Shown: piece after piece, positions 33,880 to 42,892 of the stretch
Layout: the number at the start of each line of letters is the position of its first letter
Position numbering within the stretch: the stretch's first letter is position 1
Assembly: GCA_023241745.1 (NCBI GenBank)
Contig: JALQCY010000002.1
Location: forward strand, 682,001-746,000
Length of the DNA: 64,000 nucleotides
Reading direction: 5' to 3'
DNA from: Isoptericola peretonis
GTDB lineage: Bacteria > Actinomycetota > Actinomycetes > Actinomycetales > Cellulomonadaceae
Made by a program: the position numbers and the translations under genes
Notes under the pieces: model-generated
Database searches by the model: none
The model's input: only the letters and a program-made list of their open reading frames with translations
Told to the model about the DNA's origin: nothing

Positions 33880-35094
33880 TCATGCCCGACGCGCGGTCCG
33901 CCTCAGGTGGACGCCCAGGGCCACGGCCACCACGGCGCAGGCGACGCCGACGACCGCGACAGCGGCGGACAGCGTGCCCACGGCCGCGACCAGCCCGCCC
34001 ACCACGATCGGCGTCGAGAACTGGCCCAGGAAGAAGGCAGCGTTCCACCAGCCCGTGGAGCGACCACGCTCCTCGAACCGGACGCCTGCCAGGGCCCACG
34101 TGAGCATCGACGGGAGGAGGACGCCCGAGCCGACCCCGGCGACCACCGCGCCGACCACCACCCCAGGGACGCCGCTGCCGAGCCAGATGACGAGCATGCC
34201 GACCGCCTGCAGGCCGAACGCGAGCGGCAGGACGACGCCGTGGCCGCGCCCGACGAGGCGGGGGAAGCTCAGCGCACCCGCGGCGGTGGCGAGGGACGCC
34301 CCCGCGGCGACCGCACCGATCGCGGCGGTGTCACCGGCGTCCACACCCCCGTCGACGAGCAGGTAGCTGGTCTCGATGAGCATCACGTAGAAGGTGAACC
34401 CGCCGAACAGGGCCACGACGAGGGGCAGCCGCAGGTGCCGCCACGGGACGGGGGTGCGCCCACCGGACTCGGCCACGGTCGACGCCGCGCCGCGCGCGGG
34501 CTCCCAGAGCAGGAAGATCATCGGAACCGCGATCACCAGGCTCACCGCGTAGACCCAGAAGGGGGTGTGCCACCCGGCGACGCCGAGCGCCCCGCCCAGC
34601 ACGATGAAGACCGTCGCGGCCAGGGTCGTCGCGACCGTCTGCAGGCCGAGGTAGCGGTTGCGGCGCTGCTCCTGGTGGAAGTAGTCGACGATGAGCGTGG
34701 TGCAGACCGTCATGATGGCCGCCTCGGTGATCCCGACACCCACCCGGGTGAGCAGGATGAGCTGCAGCGACTCCAGGTAGGCGGGGGCGGTACCCACGAA
34801 CGCGTACGCCACCATCGCGACGACGAGCAGCCGCTTGCGGCCCAGACGGTCGACGACCTGCCCGGCGAACGGCGCGAAGAGCGCGATCATCAGGGCGGGG
34901 ATCGCCACGATCATGGGCACGAGCACGTCGGCGCCCGGCTCGCCGGCGAACACCGCCGACAGCTGCGGCAGGATCGGCGTGATCAGCACCGCCCCGAGCA
35001 CCGGCAGGCAGCTGCCGGCGAGCAGGAGGATCGCCTGCCGGACGCCGGCGCTGCGGCCCGCGGCGCGTGATGCCTCGACGGTCGGACTCGTCAT
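33880..35094 (-). CDS. MFS transporter
   Basis: A 404-residue 12-helix permease. N-terminal GSCLPVLGAVLITPILPQL, the loop GQVVDRLGRKRLLVVAM between helices 2 and 3, and RVGVGITEAAIMTVCTTLIVDYF are typical of multidrug/sugar MFS exporters. The ATG at 35094 follows a GAGGAG site. The stop is 7 bases before the arfB start, so arfB may be its co-transcribed follower. Divergent from an APC permease across 181 bases without a clear operator. Substrate unknown. Confidence 0.92.
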   Translation of the reverse strand: MTSPTVEASRAAGRSAGVRQAILLLAGSCLPVLGAVLITPILPQLSAVFAGEPGADVLVPMIVAIPALMIALFAPFAGQVVDRLGRKRLLVVAMVAYAFVGTAPAYLESLQLILLTRVGVGITEAAIMTVCTTLIVDYFHQEQRRNRYLGLQTVATTLAATVFIVLGGALGVAGWHTPFWVYAVSLVIAVPMIFLLWEPARGAASTVAESGGRTPVPWRHLRLPLVVALFGGFTFYVMLIETSYLLVDGGVDAGDTAAIGAVAAGASLATAAGALSFPRLVGRGHGVVLPLAFGLQAVGMLVIWLGSGVPGVVVGAVVAGVGSGVLLPSMLTWALAGVRFEERGRSTGWWNAAFFLGQFSTPIVVGGLVAAVGTLSAAVAVVGVACAVVAVALGVHLRRTARRA

Positions 35095-35275
35095 TGAATC
35101 TCCTCGGACGCCGTGTCGCGCCCGCGTCGTCGCGGTGCGCGAGACACAGCCAACCGAGCACAGCGCCCGGTGTGAAGGGCGGATCGGTGATGGCGCCCAT
35201 CAGCCTCGTCTATGCGCGGAGGCCCGCGAGCGGAACCGACGGGCGTGCACGGCCGCCTCGTCCCACACTCGGCAC

Positions 35276-36598
35276 ATGACCAGCACCGATACCGCTGCAC
35301 CTCGACTGCGCCGGGCCGTCACCGGGCCGCTGCTCTTCCTCTTCATCCTCGGCGACGTGCTCGGCGCCGGCGTCTATGCCCTCATCGGGGAGATGGCCGG
35401 CGAGGCGGGCGGCCTCGTGTGGCTGTCCTTCGCCGTCGCGCTCGCCATGGCGATGCTGACCGCGTTCTCGTACGCGGAGCTCGTCACGAAGTACCCGCAG
35501 GCGGGCGGGTCCGCCGTGTACGCGCAGAAGGCGTTCCGCAGCCCGCTCGTCGCGTTCCTGGTCGGCTTCTGCATGCTGGCCGCCGGCGTGGTGAGCGCCG
35601 CCGGGCTGTCGCTGGCCTTCACCGGCGAGTACCTCACCGCGTTCCTCGACGTGCCGCAGGTGCCCGCCGCCATTGCGTTCCTGGTCCTCGTGGCGCTGGT
35701 CAACGCGTGGGGCATCAAGGAGTCGCTGCGGGCCAACGTCGTGATGACAGCCGTCGAGTCCGCGGGGCTGGTGCTGGTGATCGTCCTGGGAGCGTGGGTG
35801 ATCGGGCGCGGCGACGCCGACCTCGACGGCGCGTTCGCTCCCCCGGCGGACACCTCCGTCTGGCTCGCCGTGCTGGGCAGCGCGCTGGTGGCGTTCTACT
35901 CGTTCGTCGGCTTCGAGACCTCCGCCAACCTCGCCGAGGAGATCCGCGACGTCTCCCGGGTCTACCCGCGCGCGCTGTTCGGCGCCCTGGGCACCGCGGG
36001 CGCGGTGTACGTGCTGCTCGGCTTCGTCGCCCCGGCCGTCGTGCCCCCGGAGGAGCTGGCCGCCTCGACGGGTCCGCTGCTCGAGGTGGTCCGGGCCGCA
36101 GGCTTCGTCTCCCCCGAGCTGTTCGCCGCCGTCGCGCTCGTCGCCGTCGCCAACGGCGCGCTGCTCACGATGATCATGACCAGCAGGCTCACCTACGGGA
36201 TGGCGCACCAAGGGCTGCTGCCTGCGGCGCTCGGCCGGGTGCTGCCCAGGAGGCGCACGCCCGGCCTCGCGATCCTCGCGACCACCGCGCTCGCCGTCCT
36301 GCTCGCCGTCACCGGCGAGCTGGTCGACCTGGCGTCCACGGTCGTCCTGCTCCTGCTCTTCGTGTTCCTGTCGACCAACGTCGCGGTCCTCGTGCTGCGC
36401 CGGGACCCGGTCGACCACGCCCACTTCCGCTCCCCGACGGCGATCCCCGTGCTGGCGATCGCCTCCTGCCTGCTGCTGCTCACCCAGCAGGAGGCCCAGC
36501 ACTGGGCCCTGGCCGGCATCCTGCTCGCGGGCGGCGCCGTCGTCTACGCGCTCACCCGGTGGGCGTCGTCGGCGCGGCAGCGCCGCACGGAGTCATGA
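35276..36598 (+). CDS. APC-family amino acid permease
   Basis: A 440-residue permease with about 12 helices. Helix 1 carries LGDVLGAGVYALIGEMAGEAG, the G-x-G-x-Y unwound substrate site of the superfamily, and the helix-6 region has FYSFVGFETSANLAEEIRD. It should import or exchange amino acids or amines. I used ATG 35276 because it starts directly at the conserved N-terminus; no good ribosome-binding site is visible, so a leaderless transcript is possible. It converges on the hydrolase operon with 6 bases between stops. Confidence 0.92.
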   Translation: MTSTDTAAPRLRRAVTGPLLFLFILGDVLGAGVYALIGEMAGEAGGLVWLSFAVALAMAMLTAFSYAELVTKYPQAGGSAVYAQKAFRSPLVAFLVGFCMLAAGVVSAAGLSLAFTGEYLTAFLDVPQVPAAIAFLVLVALVNAWGIKESLRANVVMTAVESAGLVLVIVLGAWVIGRGDADLDGAFAPPADTSVWLAVLGSALVAFYSFVGFETSANLAEEIRDVSRVYPRALFGALGTAGAVYVLLGFVAPAVVPPEELAASTGPLLEVVRAAGFVSPELFAAVALVAVANGALLTMIMTSRLTYGMAHQGLLPAALGRVLPRRRTPGLAILATTALAVLLAVTGELVDLASTVVLLLLFVFLSTNVAVLVLRRDPVDHAHFRSPTAIPVLAIASCLLLLTQQEAQHWALAGILLAGGAVVYALTRWASSARQRRTES

Positions 36599-36604
36599 CC
36601 CAGG

Positions 36605-37315
36605 TCATACCGGTCCGGCGTCGGGGACCGACGCGAGCCGGCGCAGCTCCCGCAGGAGCACGCCCGGCAGCTCCGGGTCCGTCAGCGACCGGAAGTGCCC
36701 GGGCGTCGCCAGGCGCACGTGGCGTGCCCCCGGCAGCGCGCTGCCGCCGGGGATGTGCGGGTCGAACCGGGTCGCGACGGAGACGATGCGGGAGTTGTCG
36801 GCACGCCGGGCGGCCAGCGCGGCGATGACCTCGTCGTCGGGCAGGAAGGCCCGGACGCTGCGCAGCGGGAGCCAGCGCGCGTACGGCGAGCCGGAGAAGG
36901 GCGTGTTGACGGCGACCATGCCGAGGACGCGGTCACCGACATCGGCGCGCCCCATGAGGCTCTTGCCGATCAGCCCGCCCTTGCTGTGCGCCACGACCAC
37001 CGCGCCGGTGAGGCCCTCGTCGACGAGGGCCGTCGCCGCGAGGTCGGCCATGTCGGGGACGCTGCCTCGGTTCAGGCCGAACGGCGCGACGACGTGCACC
37101 GGGTGCCCGTGCCGGTACAGCTCGCGCGCCAGCGGTTCGAGGAACCGCCAGCTCTCGTACACCCCGGGCAGCAGGAGCACCGGCGGGCGGCGTGCCGGCG
37201 ACGGACGGGTGTACGCGTCCGGCCCCGTCCGCGACGCCAGCCCGGCGACCTGCCGACCGGCGGCGTACGCGTAGTCGGCCCCCCACCACCGGGCGCGCTC
37301 CCACGCGCCCGTCAC
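36605..37315 (-). CDS. alpha/beta hydrolase (lipase/esterase-like)
   Basis: A 236-residue alpha/beta-hydrolase. The oxyanion region is PVLLLPGVYESW; the nucleophile elbow is VVVAHSKGGLIGK (G/A-H-S-K-G, with Ser as nucleophile); Asp is likely in RFDPHIPGG and the His in ATPGHFRSL. No signal peptide. The GTG at 37315 overlaps the stop of the upstream hydrolase (GTGA). It ends a four-gene run with Mn-catalase, DUF4383 and a second hydrolase. Substrate unknown; a lipid ester is plausible. Confidence 0.88.
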   Translation of the reverse strand: MTGAWERARWWGADYAYAAGRQVAGLASRTGPDAYTRPSPARRPPVLLLPGVYESWRFLEPLARELYRHGHPVHVVAPFGLNRGSVPDMADLAATALVDEGLTGAVVVAHSKGGLIGKSLMGRADVGDRVLGMVAVNTPFSGSPYARWLPLRSVRAFLPDDEVIAALAARRADNSRIVSVATRFDPHIPGGSALPGARHVRLATPGHFRSLTDPELPGVLLRELRRLASVPDAGPV

Positions 37316-38154
37316 GTCGCCCCGCCCCGTCGCGCCCGGCCCTGCCGGTCCCCGGACTCGCCGTCGGTGGCCCGCAGCTCCCGGACCCAGCGCGACACCG
37401 GCCCGGGATCGGTCGCCATCGCCACGTGCCCGGTGCCGGGCACCTCGCGCAGCTCGCCCTGCGGGGCCGTGTCCGTGAGCGCCCGGCACCACGCACGCGA
37501 CGCGACACGGTCGTGCTGCCCCCGGACGACGAGCACGGGGACGTCGGCGCGGGCCACCGCCGCGCTGGTGTCGAACGCGAGCATGTGCGGCAGCACCGCG
37601 GAGTACCAGCGCGGCCCGGTCCGCACGTAGTCGCTCGCGATCACCGCGTTGACACGGGGCGGCTCGTGGAACGAGTCGCGCAGCAGACGCCAGCCCTGCG
37701 CGGGCGCCGAGCGGGCCGACGGGTCGACGACCGGTCCGACCAGGAGGACGCCGCCGACGGCCTCTGGCGCACGGCGCGCCATCGCCGCCACCACCTGAGC
37801 CCCCATCGAGTGCCCGACGAGCGTGGCGCGGCCCGCCCCCCGCAGCTCGAGCAGCCGCAGCAGGAGCCGCGCGAGCTCCTCCACCGTCGGCGGCCGGTCC
37901 GGACGGGGGCTCTGCCCGAAGCCCGGGAGGTCGGGCACGAGCACCCGGTGGTCCGCCGCCAGTGCGGTCGCCAGCGGGCGGAAGTAGCGTGCCGAGACGC
38001 CGATGCCGTGCACGAGCAGCACGGTATCGGCCGACGGGTCGCCGAGCTCGCGCACCGCGAGGTGCTCGGGCTCGACGACCCGGTGTCCCTGGGCGCCGAT
38101 CAGGGCGTCCTGGGGTGGCGAGCCTCGCCGGAGACGTTCCGCCGGGCCGGCCAC
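37312..38154 (-). CDS. alpha/beta hydrolase
   Basis: A 280-residue hydrolase with VLLVHGIGVSARYF (oxyanion), VPDLPGFGQSPRP, nucleophile elbow LVGHSMGAQVV, VVRGQHDRVAS (acid Asp) and VPGTGHVAMATDP (His). The start is uncertain. GTG 38154 keeps the first beta strands but overlaps the DUF4383 gene by 55 bases; GTG 38055 avoids overlap but trims that strand. Neither has a clear ribosome-binding site, so coupling to the upstream gene is likely. Coupled by GTGA overlap to the second hydrolase. Confidence 0.85.
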   Translation of the reverse strand: MAGPAERLRRGSPPQDALIGAQGHRVVEPEHLAVRELGDPSADTVLLVHGIGVSARYFRPLATALAADHRVLVPDLPGFGQSPRPDRPPTVEELARLLLRLLELRGAGRATLVGHSMGAQVVAAMARRAPEAVGGVLLVGPVVDPSARSAPAQGWRLLRDSFHEPPRVNAVIASDYVRTGPRWYSAVLPHMLAFDTSAAVARADVPVLVVRGQHDRVASRAWCRALTDTAPQGELREVPGTGHVAMATDPGPVSRWVRELRATDGESGDRQGRARRGGAT

Positions 38155-38579
38155 AGGGCGATGAGGAGACCGGCCGCGGCGCTCACGGCGTGCAGCACGT
38201 TGTCCGCCCCGTTGATGTTCAGCACGTTGGCCTGCGGGTCGTCGACGACGAGCAGCCCGTAGACGAAGGCAGCCCCGTACCCGACGAACAGGATCCACCC
38301 GTAGGTGCGGGCCGCCGAGGGCCTGCTCCACAGGAGGACACCCAGCAGGCCGATGGCCAGGTGCACCACGTTGTGGAGGGGGTTCACGGCGAACCCGAGC
38401 AGCGTCTGCGAGTGGTCGTGGACGGTCCAGTCGTCGAATCCGGTGACGGCGAACCCGGCGATCCCCACGAGCAGGTAGACGACACCGATGACGAGCGCGA
38501 GGTACTGGTGGGGCCGTCGCCGGACGTGGTCGGCGCTGGCGGCGGCTCCCGACGCAGGTGTGGCTGGTGTGGCGGTCAT
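38100..38579 (-). CDS. DUF4383 four-helix membrane protein
   Basis: A 159-residue protein with four predicted helices: ALVIGVVYLLVGIAGFAVTG, VHLAIGLLGVLLW, YGWILFVGYGAAFVYGLLVV and NVLHAVSAAAGLLIALWP. The NPLHNVVHL and NINGADNVLHA motifs are characteristic of DUF4383, an actinobacterial family without known function that often lies near stress genes. The ATG at 38579 is 5 bases after the Mn-catalase stop, so they share a transcript. Confidence 0.9.
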   Translation of the reverse strand: MTATPATPASGAAASADHVRRRPHQYLALVIGVVYLLVGIAGFAVTGFDDWTVHDHSQTLLGFAVNPLHNVVHLAIGLLGVLLWSRPSAARTYGWILFVGYGAAFVYGLLVVDDPQANVLNINGADNVLHAVSAAAGLLIALWPARRNVSGEARHPRTP

Positions 38580-38584
38580 GGTCC

Positions 38585-39466
38585 TCACCCCTTGTGCAGA
38601 GCGTCCTTGACGGTGCCCGCGGCCTTCTTGAGACCCGTGGGCCCGGGAGCGGTGCCGTGCAGCCGCTCGTCCGGCTTCGTGGGTGGCGGCATCGGCACGC
38701 CCGCGGGCGGCTCGGCCACGTACTCGAACTCGCCCTTGCCGTCGGGCGTCGGGCCGCTCGCCCAGCTGCCCTGCGAGGCCTGCTCGCCGTCCGAGAAGTT
38801 GATGTACTGGTACGCCACGTCGCGGTCCTCCTTGCCGAGGGGGAACGTGCTGGGCACGGGCAGCTCCTCGACGCCCTCGTCCCGCAGCTCCTGGGCGGCC
38901 GCGATCCACTGGTTCTGGTGCATCGTGTCGCGGGCCAGCAGGAACGACAGCAGGTCGCGCACCCCGGGGTCGTCGGTCATGTGGTACAGCCGCGCCACCT
39001 GGAGCCGGCCCTGCATCTCCGCGTTGGCGTTGGCCGTGAAGTCGGCGAGGAGGTTGCCGCTGGCGGTCACGTAGCCGGCGGACCACGGGTTGCCGTTGGA
39101 GTCCACGGGCCGGGCGCCCGCCCCCGCGACGATCGCCTGCTGGGGGTCCGTGCCGCCGACGACCGCCGCCACGGTCGGGTCGTCCTGCACGGCGCCCTCG
39201 ACGGCGCCGACCGGGGCCTTCTCGAGCAGCTGCGCGATCATGGTCGCGAGCATCTCGACGTGGCCGAACTCCTCGGCCCCGATGCCGAACAGCAGGTCGC
39301 GGTACTTGCCGGGCAGGTGCGTGTTCCACGACTGGAACCCGTACTGCATCGCGACGGTGATCTCGCCGTACTGCCCGCCCAGCACCTCCTGCAGCTTGCG
39401 GGCGTAGACGGCGTCCGGCTTGTCCGGCTTGGCCTGGTGCTGCAGCTCTTGACGGTGGAAGAACAT
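38585..39466 (-). CDS. manganese catalase
   Basis: A 293-residue non-heme dimanganese catalase that turns hydrogen peroxide into water and oxygen. The four-helix-bundle ligands are visible: Glu35 in GQYGEITV, the EExxH-type group GAEEFGHVEM (Glu66, His69), and the second pair in ANANAEMQGR and RDTMHQNQW. The C-terminal 60 residues are Pro/Lys-rich and probably disordered, as in related enzymes. The ATG at 39466 follows GGGAG. It leads an operon with DUF4383 and two hydrolases, which suggests stationary-phase or oxidative-stress expression. Confidence 0.93.
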   Translation of the reverse strand: MFFHRQELQHQAKPDKPDAVYARKLQEVLGGQYGEITVAMQYGFQSWNTHLPGKYRDLLFGIGAEEFGHVEMLATMIAQLLEKAPVGAVEGAVQDDPTVAAVVGGTDPQQAIVAGAGARPVDSNGNPWSAGYVTASGNLLADFTANANAEMQGRLQVARLYHMTDDPGVRDLLSFLLARDTMHQNQWIAAAQELRDEGVEELPVPSTFPLGKEDRDVAYQYINFSDGEQASQGSWASGPTPDGKGEFEYVAEPPAGVPMPPPTKPDERLHGTAPGPTGLKKAAGTVKDALHKG

Positions 39467-39655
39467 GGATCGCTCCCGTCCGAGGGCACGCGGTGCGTCC
39501 CTCGACCTGGTCGGGGTTGGCACGCCACTGCTCGACGCGAGCAAGACCACCGTCCCCCCGTCGCCGCCCGCTCGCACCACGACGGGCCACGACGGGCCAC
39601 GCGGCCCGCGGGCGAGCCAGGCCCGGCCCTGCGACGCTGCCGACAGGAGGCGCCG

Positions 39656-40390
39656 ATGCCGTCGACCACACCCCCGCACGCCGTCCGCCTGGTGACCAGC
39701 CGGCAGCGCTGGGCCGCGGTGACGTTCCTGCACTGGGCCTGCCCGCCGGGCGAGGTCCAGCGGCTGCTGCCGGCCGGCCTGGAGGTGGACGTCGTGGACG
39801 GCAGCGCCTGGGTCGCCGTCACCCCGCTGCTGATGCGCGACGTGCGGGCGTCGGTCCTGCCGCCCGTGCCGGGGTGGTCGGACTTCGCCGAGATCAACGT
39901 CCGCACCTACGTCCGCCACCCGGCCAGCGGGACCGACGGGCTCTGGTTCTTCGCGTTGCTGTGCCCGCGGGCGGCCATGGTCGCGGCGCTGCGCACAGTG
40001 GGGCTGCCGTACCGCCGGTACCCCGCGGGGGCGGAGCGGCACGACAACGCCGTCGTCTACCGAGGGCACCACCCCCGTCACGGGGACCTCGACCTCACCG
40101 TCCGCCCGGCCGAGCGCATCGACGCACCGAGCGCGTGGCTCACGGCGGTCACCGGCAGGTGGAACGCCTACGTCGTCCGGGGCGGCAGGCTCTGGCGGGT
40201 CCCCGTCGCGCACCCGCCCTGGCCCCTGCACCGGGCCTCCCTCGCCGGGGACGCGACGGGGACGGGCGGGCTCCTGACGGCCGCCGGCCTCCCCGCGCCG
40301 TCGACCGTGCCGGTCGTCACGTGGTCCCCGGGCGTGGACAGCCGGGTGGGGGTTCCGCGACCGCTCAGCCGGCGGGCAGCAGCGCCCTGA
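39656..40390 (+). CDS. DUF2071 (YqjF-like) protein
   Basis: A 244-residue protein. The DUF2071 pattern is clear: RWAAVTFLHWACPPGEVQRLLPAGLEVDV, DFAEINVRTYV, GLWFFALLCPR and LPYRRYPAG. The function of the family is not established; it has a beta-barrel acetoacetate-decarboxylase-like fold. AGGAGG at 39645-39650 selects ATG 39656. It is divergent from Mn-catalase and its last 26 bases overlap the convergent HNH gene. Confidence 0.9.
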   Translation: MPSTTPPHAVRLVTSRQRWAAVTFLHWACPPGEVQRLLPAGLEVDVVDGSAWVAVTPLLMRDVRASVLPPVPGWSDFAEINVRTYVRHPASGTDGLWFFALLCPRAAMVAALRTVGLPYRRYPAGAERHDNAVVYRGHHPRHGDLDLTVRPAERIDAPSAWLTAVTGRWNAYVVRGGRLWRVPVAHPPWPLHRASLAGDATGTGGLLTAAGLPAPSTVPVVTWSPGVDSRVGVPRPLSRRAAAP

Positions 40391-40736
40391 GGACCTCCGC
40401 GTGCCGCAGCAGGAAGGCGCTCTCGTCGAGACCCTTGCGGCGCAGCCATCCCGAGACCTCGCTGTGGTGCTTGCTCGCGTTGCACGACCCGCAGGCGGGG
40501 ACCACGTTCGCCAGCGTGTAGCGGCCGCCGCGCGCGACCGGGAGGACGCAGTCCTTCTGCAGCGCCGTGGTGGTCGCACCGCAGTAGGCGCAGCCGCCCC
40601 ACTCCGCGACGAGACCGTTCCACTGCGCCGTGCTGAGGTCGTTGTCGACCCGGTCGAGTCGTCGTCGCCGCCGCTTGGCGTAGCGCGCACGCGTCGCGGC
40701 GGAGGGGCTGGGGAAGACCCTGCGGCGACGGTTCAC
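40365..40736 (-). CDS. HNH-domain protein with Cys in place of the first His
   Basis: A 123-residue protein with a basic N-terminus (RRRVFPSPSAATRARYAKRRRRRLDR) and an HNH fold: CAYCG, LQKDCVLPVARGGRYTLANVVPACGSCN. Zinc ligands are the two CxxC pairs. The usual catalytic His of the DHxxP position is Cys (KDCVLP), so general-base activity may be lost or altered. I recall related actinobacterial proteins with the same Cys, which would make it a family trait; this needs an alignment. GTG start at 40736. It overlaps the end of the DUF2071 gene by 26 bases. Confidence 0.82.
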   Translation of the reverse strand: MNRRRRVFPSPSAATRARYAKRRRRRLDRVDNDLSTAQWNGLVAEWGGCAYCGATTTALQKDCVLPVARGGRYTLANVVPACGSCNASKHHSEVSGWLRRKGLDESAFLLRHAEVLRALLPAG

Positions 40737-40782
40737 GGGACAACGCTACCCGCGGCGACGGTGCCGGCCGGCAGACGAAGAA

Positions 40783-40814
40783 AGACCCGGACCTACTTCC
40801 GTAGGTCCGGGTCT
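40783..40814 (-). terminator. intrinsic terminator of tRNA-Pro
   Basis: A perfect 14-bp stem (arms 40783-40796 and 40801-40814, beginning AGACCCGG) with loop TTCC on the plus strand lies 27 bases beyond the tRNA 3' end. Read on the minus strand, it is followed by TTTCTTCG, a short U-rich tail, which makes it a convincing intrinsic terminator. Confidence 0.85.
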
Positions 40815-40841
40815 CCCCAGTGTCTCGAGAAATCACATCTG

Positions 40842-40915
40842 TCGGGCTGACAGGATTTGAACCTGCGACCCCCTGACCCCCAGTCAGGTGCGCTACCAAG
40901 CTGCGCCACAGCCCG
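40842..40915 (-). tRNA. tRNA-Pro (anticodon GGG)
   Basis: A complete 74-base cloverleaf on the minus strand. The acceptor stem is CGGGCTG/CAGCCCG with discriminator A. The D arm is GCGCAGCTTGGTAGCGC, the anticodon stem CCTGA/TCAGG with loop CTGGGGG (anticodon GGG), and the T arm GCAGG-TTCAAAT-CCTGT. No CCA is encoded. It reads proline CCC (and CCU by wobble) codons, which are abundant in this genome. Confidence 0.97.
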
Positions 40916-40964
40916 TCGGCCCGCCTGATGACACGAGTGTCACCCCGGAGGGCCGACCGAAATA

Positions 40965-41492
40965 CTACCCCAGGTCGGGCACTGCTCCTGCATCGACGTG
41001 GGTGGCCGCGGACGGCGTCTCGCGGACGCCCGCGAGCACCTTCGCCGTCGCGAGGGCGGCGGCCGCGGCCTCGTAGCCCTTGTCCTCGCGCGAGCCGTCC
41101 AGCCCGGCCCGGTCGAGGGCCTGCTGCTCGTCGTCGCACGTCAGCAGGCCGAAGCCGACGGGCACGGTGTGGTCGAGCGCCACGCGGTTCAGGCCGTCCG
41201 TGGCGGCCGAGCACACGTAGTCGAAGTGCGGCGTGCCGCCGCGGATCACGACGCCCAGGGCCACGACGGCGTCGTACCCGGCGGCCGCGAGCGCCTGCGC
41301 GGCGACGGGCAGCTCGAACGACCCGGGTACGCGCACGACGCGCGGCGCGACGACGCCGTGGTCGGCGCACGCCCGCATGGCGCCGGCGAGCAGTCCGTCC
41401 ATGACCCGCTCGTGCCAGCTGGCGGCGACGACGGCGACCCGCAGGTCGGAGCAGTCGACCGGGGCGGCTGCGGGGGCGCCGGCGCCGCTCAT
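40965..41492 (-). CDS. ribH: 6,7-dimethyl-8-ribityllumazine synthase
   Basis: A 175-residue lumazine synthase, condensing dihydroxybutanone phosphate with the ribitylamino-uracil. Motifs are [49 protein letters not shown] and [17 protein letters not shown], with the catalytic His in HFDYV. The ATG at 41492 overlaps the ribBA stop (ATGA). Last gene of ribD-ribE-ribBA-ribH, 49 bases before the tRNA-Pro gene on the same strand. Confidence 0.97.
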   Translation of the reverse strand: MSGAGAPAAAPVDCSDLRVAVVAASWHERVMDGLLAGAMRACADHGVVAPRVVRVPGSFELPVAAQALAAAGYDAVVALGVVIRGGTPHFDYVCSAATDGLNRVALDHTVPVGFGLLTCDDEQQALDRAGLDGSREDKGYEAAAAALATAKVLAGVRETPSAATHVDAGAVPDLG

Positions 41493-42892
41493 CGGGCGGC
41501 CCCCGCGGCGAGCGGGGCGTGGGCGGTCAGCGGGTCGGGCATCGTTCCTCCGGTGTGGTGGTCGGTCGCGGGCCCCTCGGGGTCGGCGTCCAGGTGGGGC
41601 AGGTGGTGACCCATGCGGTCGCGCTTGGTGCGCAGGTAGCCGAGCGTGCGCGGATGGGACGGCAGGTCGAGCGGCAGCCGCTCGACGACGTCCACTCCCC
41701 CGGCGACGAGGCCGTCCACCTTCGCGGGGTTGTTGGTCAGCAGGCGTACGTGCGGCACCCCGAGGTCGCGCAGCACGTGCGCGGCGGCCGTGTAGTCGCG
41801 GGCGTCGGCGGGCAGCCCCTGGTCGAGGTTGGCGTCCACGGTGTCGCGCCCGGAGTCCTGCAGCGCGTACGCGGCGAGCTTCGCGGCGAGGCCGATCCCC
41901 CGCCCCTCGTGCCCGCGCAGGTAGACGACGACGCCGCGGCCCTCGGCGACCACGCGGCGCAGCGACTCGTCGAGCTGCGGGCCGCAGTCGCAGCGCAGGC
42001 TGCCGAAGGCGTCGCCGGTGAGGCACTCGGAGTGCACGCGCACCAGCACCGGCCCGCGGCCGGCGCCCGACAGCCGGTCCGGGCCGTGATCCTGGTCGTG
42101 GTCCTGGTCCGCCAGGGCGTCGAGCGACCCGGCGACGAGCGCCACGTGCTCGTCGCCGGTGCGGGTGTCCCGGTAGGCGGCGGCGGTGAGCTCGCCGTGG
42201 CGGGTGGGCAGGGTCGTCACGGCGACTCGCTCGACGAGCACCTCGGTGGCCCTCCGGTAGGCGACGAGGTCGGCCACGCTGACGAGGGTGAGGCCGTGCT
42301 CGGCCGCGAACTCCCGCAGCGCGGGCAGCCGCATCATGGTGCCGTCGTCGTGCACCAGCTCGGCGAGGACGCCGGCGTGGCCGCGGCCCGCGAGGCGGGC
42401 CAGGTCGACGGCGGCCTCGGTGTGCCCGCGCCGCTCCAGGACGCCGCCGGGCCGGGCGCGCAGGGGCAGCACGTGCCCGGGCCTCGTGAGGTCCGCGGGC
42501 GACGTCGCCGGGTCGGCGAGCAGGCGCGCGGTGCGCGCCCGGTCCGCGGCGGAGATGCCCGTCGTCACGCCGGCCGCCGCGTCCACGGTGACGGTGTACG
42601 CGGTGCGGTAGGCGTCCTGGTTCGTCTCGACCATCAGGGGCAGCCCGAGCCGGTCGAGCGCCTCGCCGGCGACCCCCACGCAGACCAGGCCGCTGGTGTG
42701 CCGCACCAGGAAGCCCATGAGCTCGGGGGTCGCGGCGTCGGCGGCGAGGATGAGGTCGCCCTCGTTCTCGCGGTCGGCGTCGTCGGCGACGACGACGGGC
42801 CGCCCCGCGGCGACGTCGGCGATCGCGCGCGCGGCGCGCTCGACCGCCGCCTGCGTCGTCGTCGCGCTCGACACCACGCTCGTCGCGCTCAT
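41489..42892 (-). CDS. ribBA: bifunctional DHBP synthase / GTP cyclohydrolase II
   Basis: A 467-residue fusion. The N-half (1-210) makes 3,4-dihydroxy-2-butanone 4-phosphate: [39 protein letters not shown]. The C-half opens GTP: zinc motif [18 protein letters not shown] and [10 protein letters not shown]. Between them lies an unusual Asp/His stretch ([12 protein letters not shown]) just before the cyclohydrolase core. The 40-residue C-terminus is longer than usual and ends in an Ala-rich tail. ATG 42892 overlaps the ribE stop and its own stop overlaps the ribH start, giving strong coupling. Confidence 0.96.
   Translation of the reverse strand: MSATSVVSSATTTQAAVERAARAIADVAAGRPVVVADDADRENEGDLILAADAATPELMGFLVRHTSGLVCVGVAGEALDRLGLPLMVETNQDAYRTAYTVTVDAAAGVTTGISAADRARTARLLADPATSPADLTRPGHVLPLRARPGGVLERRGHTEAAVDLARLAGRGHAGVLAELVHDDGTMMRLPALREFAAEHGLTLVSVADLVAYRRATEVLVERVAVTTLPTRHGELTAAAYRDTRTGDEHVALVAGSLDALADQDHDQDHGPDRLSGAGRGPVLVRVHSECLTGDAFGSLRCDCGPQLDESLRRVVAEGRGVVVYLRGHEGRGIGLAAKLAAYALQDSGRDTVDANLDQGLPADARDYTAAAHVLRDLGVPHVRLLTNNPAKVDGLVAGGVDVVERLPLDLPSHPRTLGYLRTKRDRMGHHLPHLDADPEGPATDHHTGGTMPDPLTAHAPLAAGAAR

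Noticed and set aside
40842..40915. tRNA-Pro as an integration site
   Set aside because: No repeat of the tRNA 3' end was noticed nearby, and both neighbours are ordinary genes with a normal terminator.
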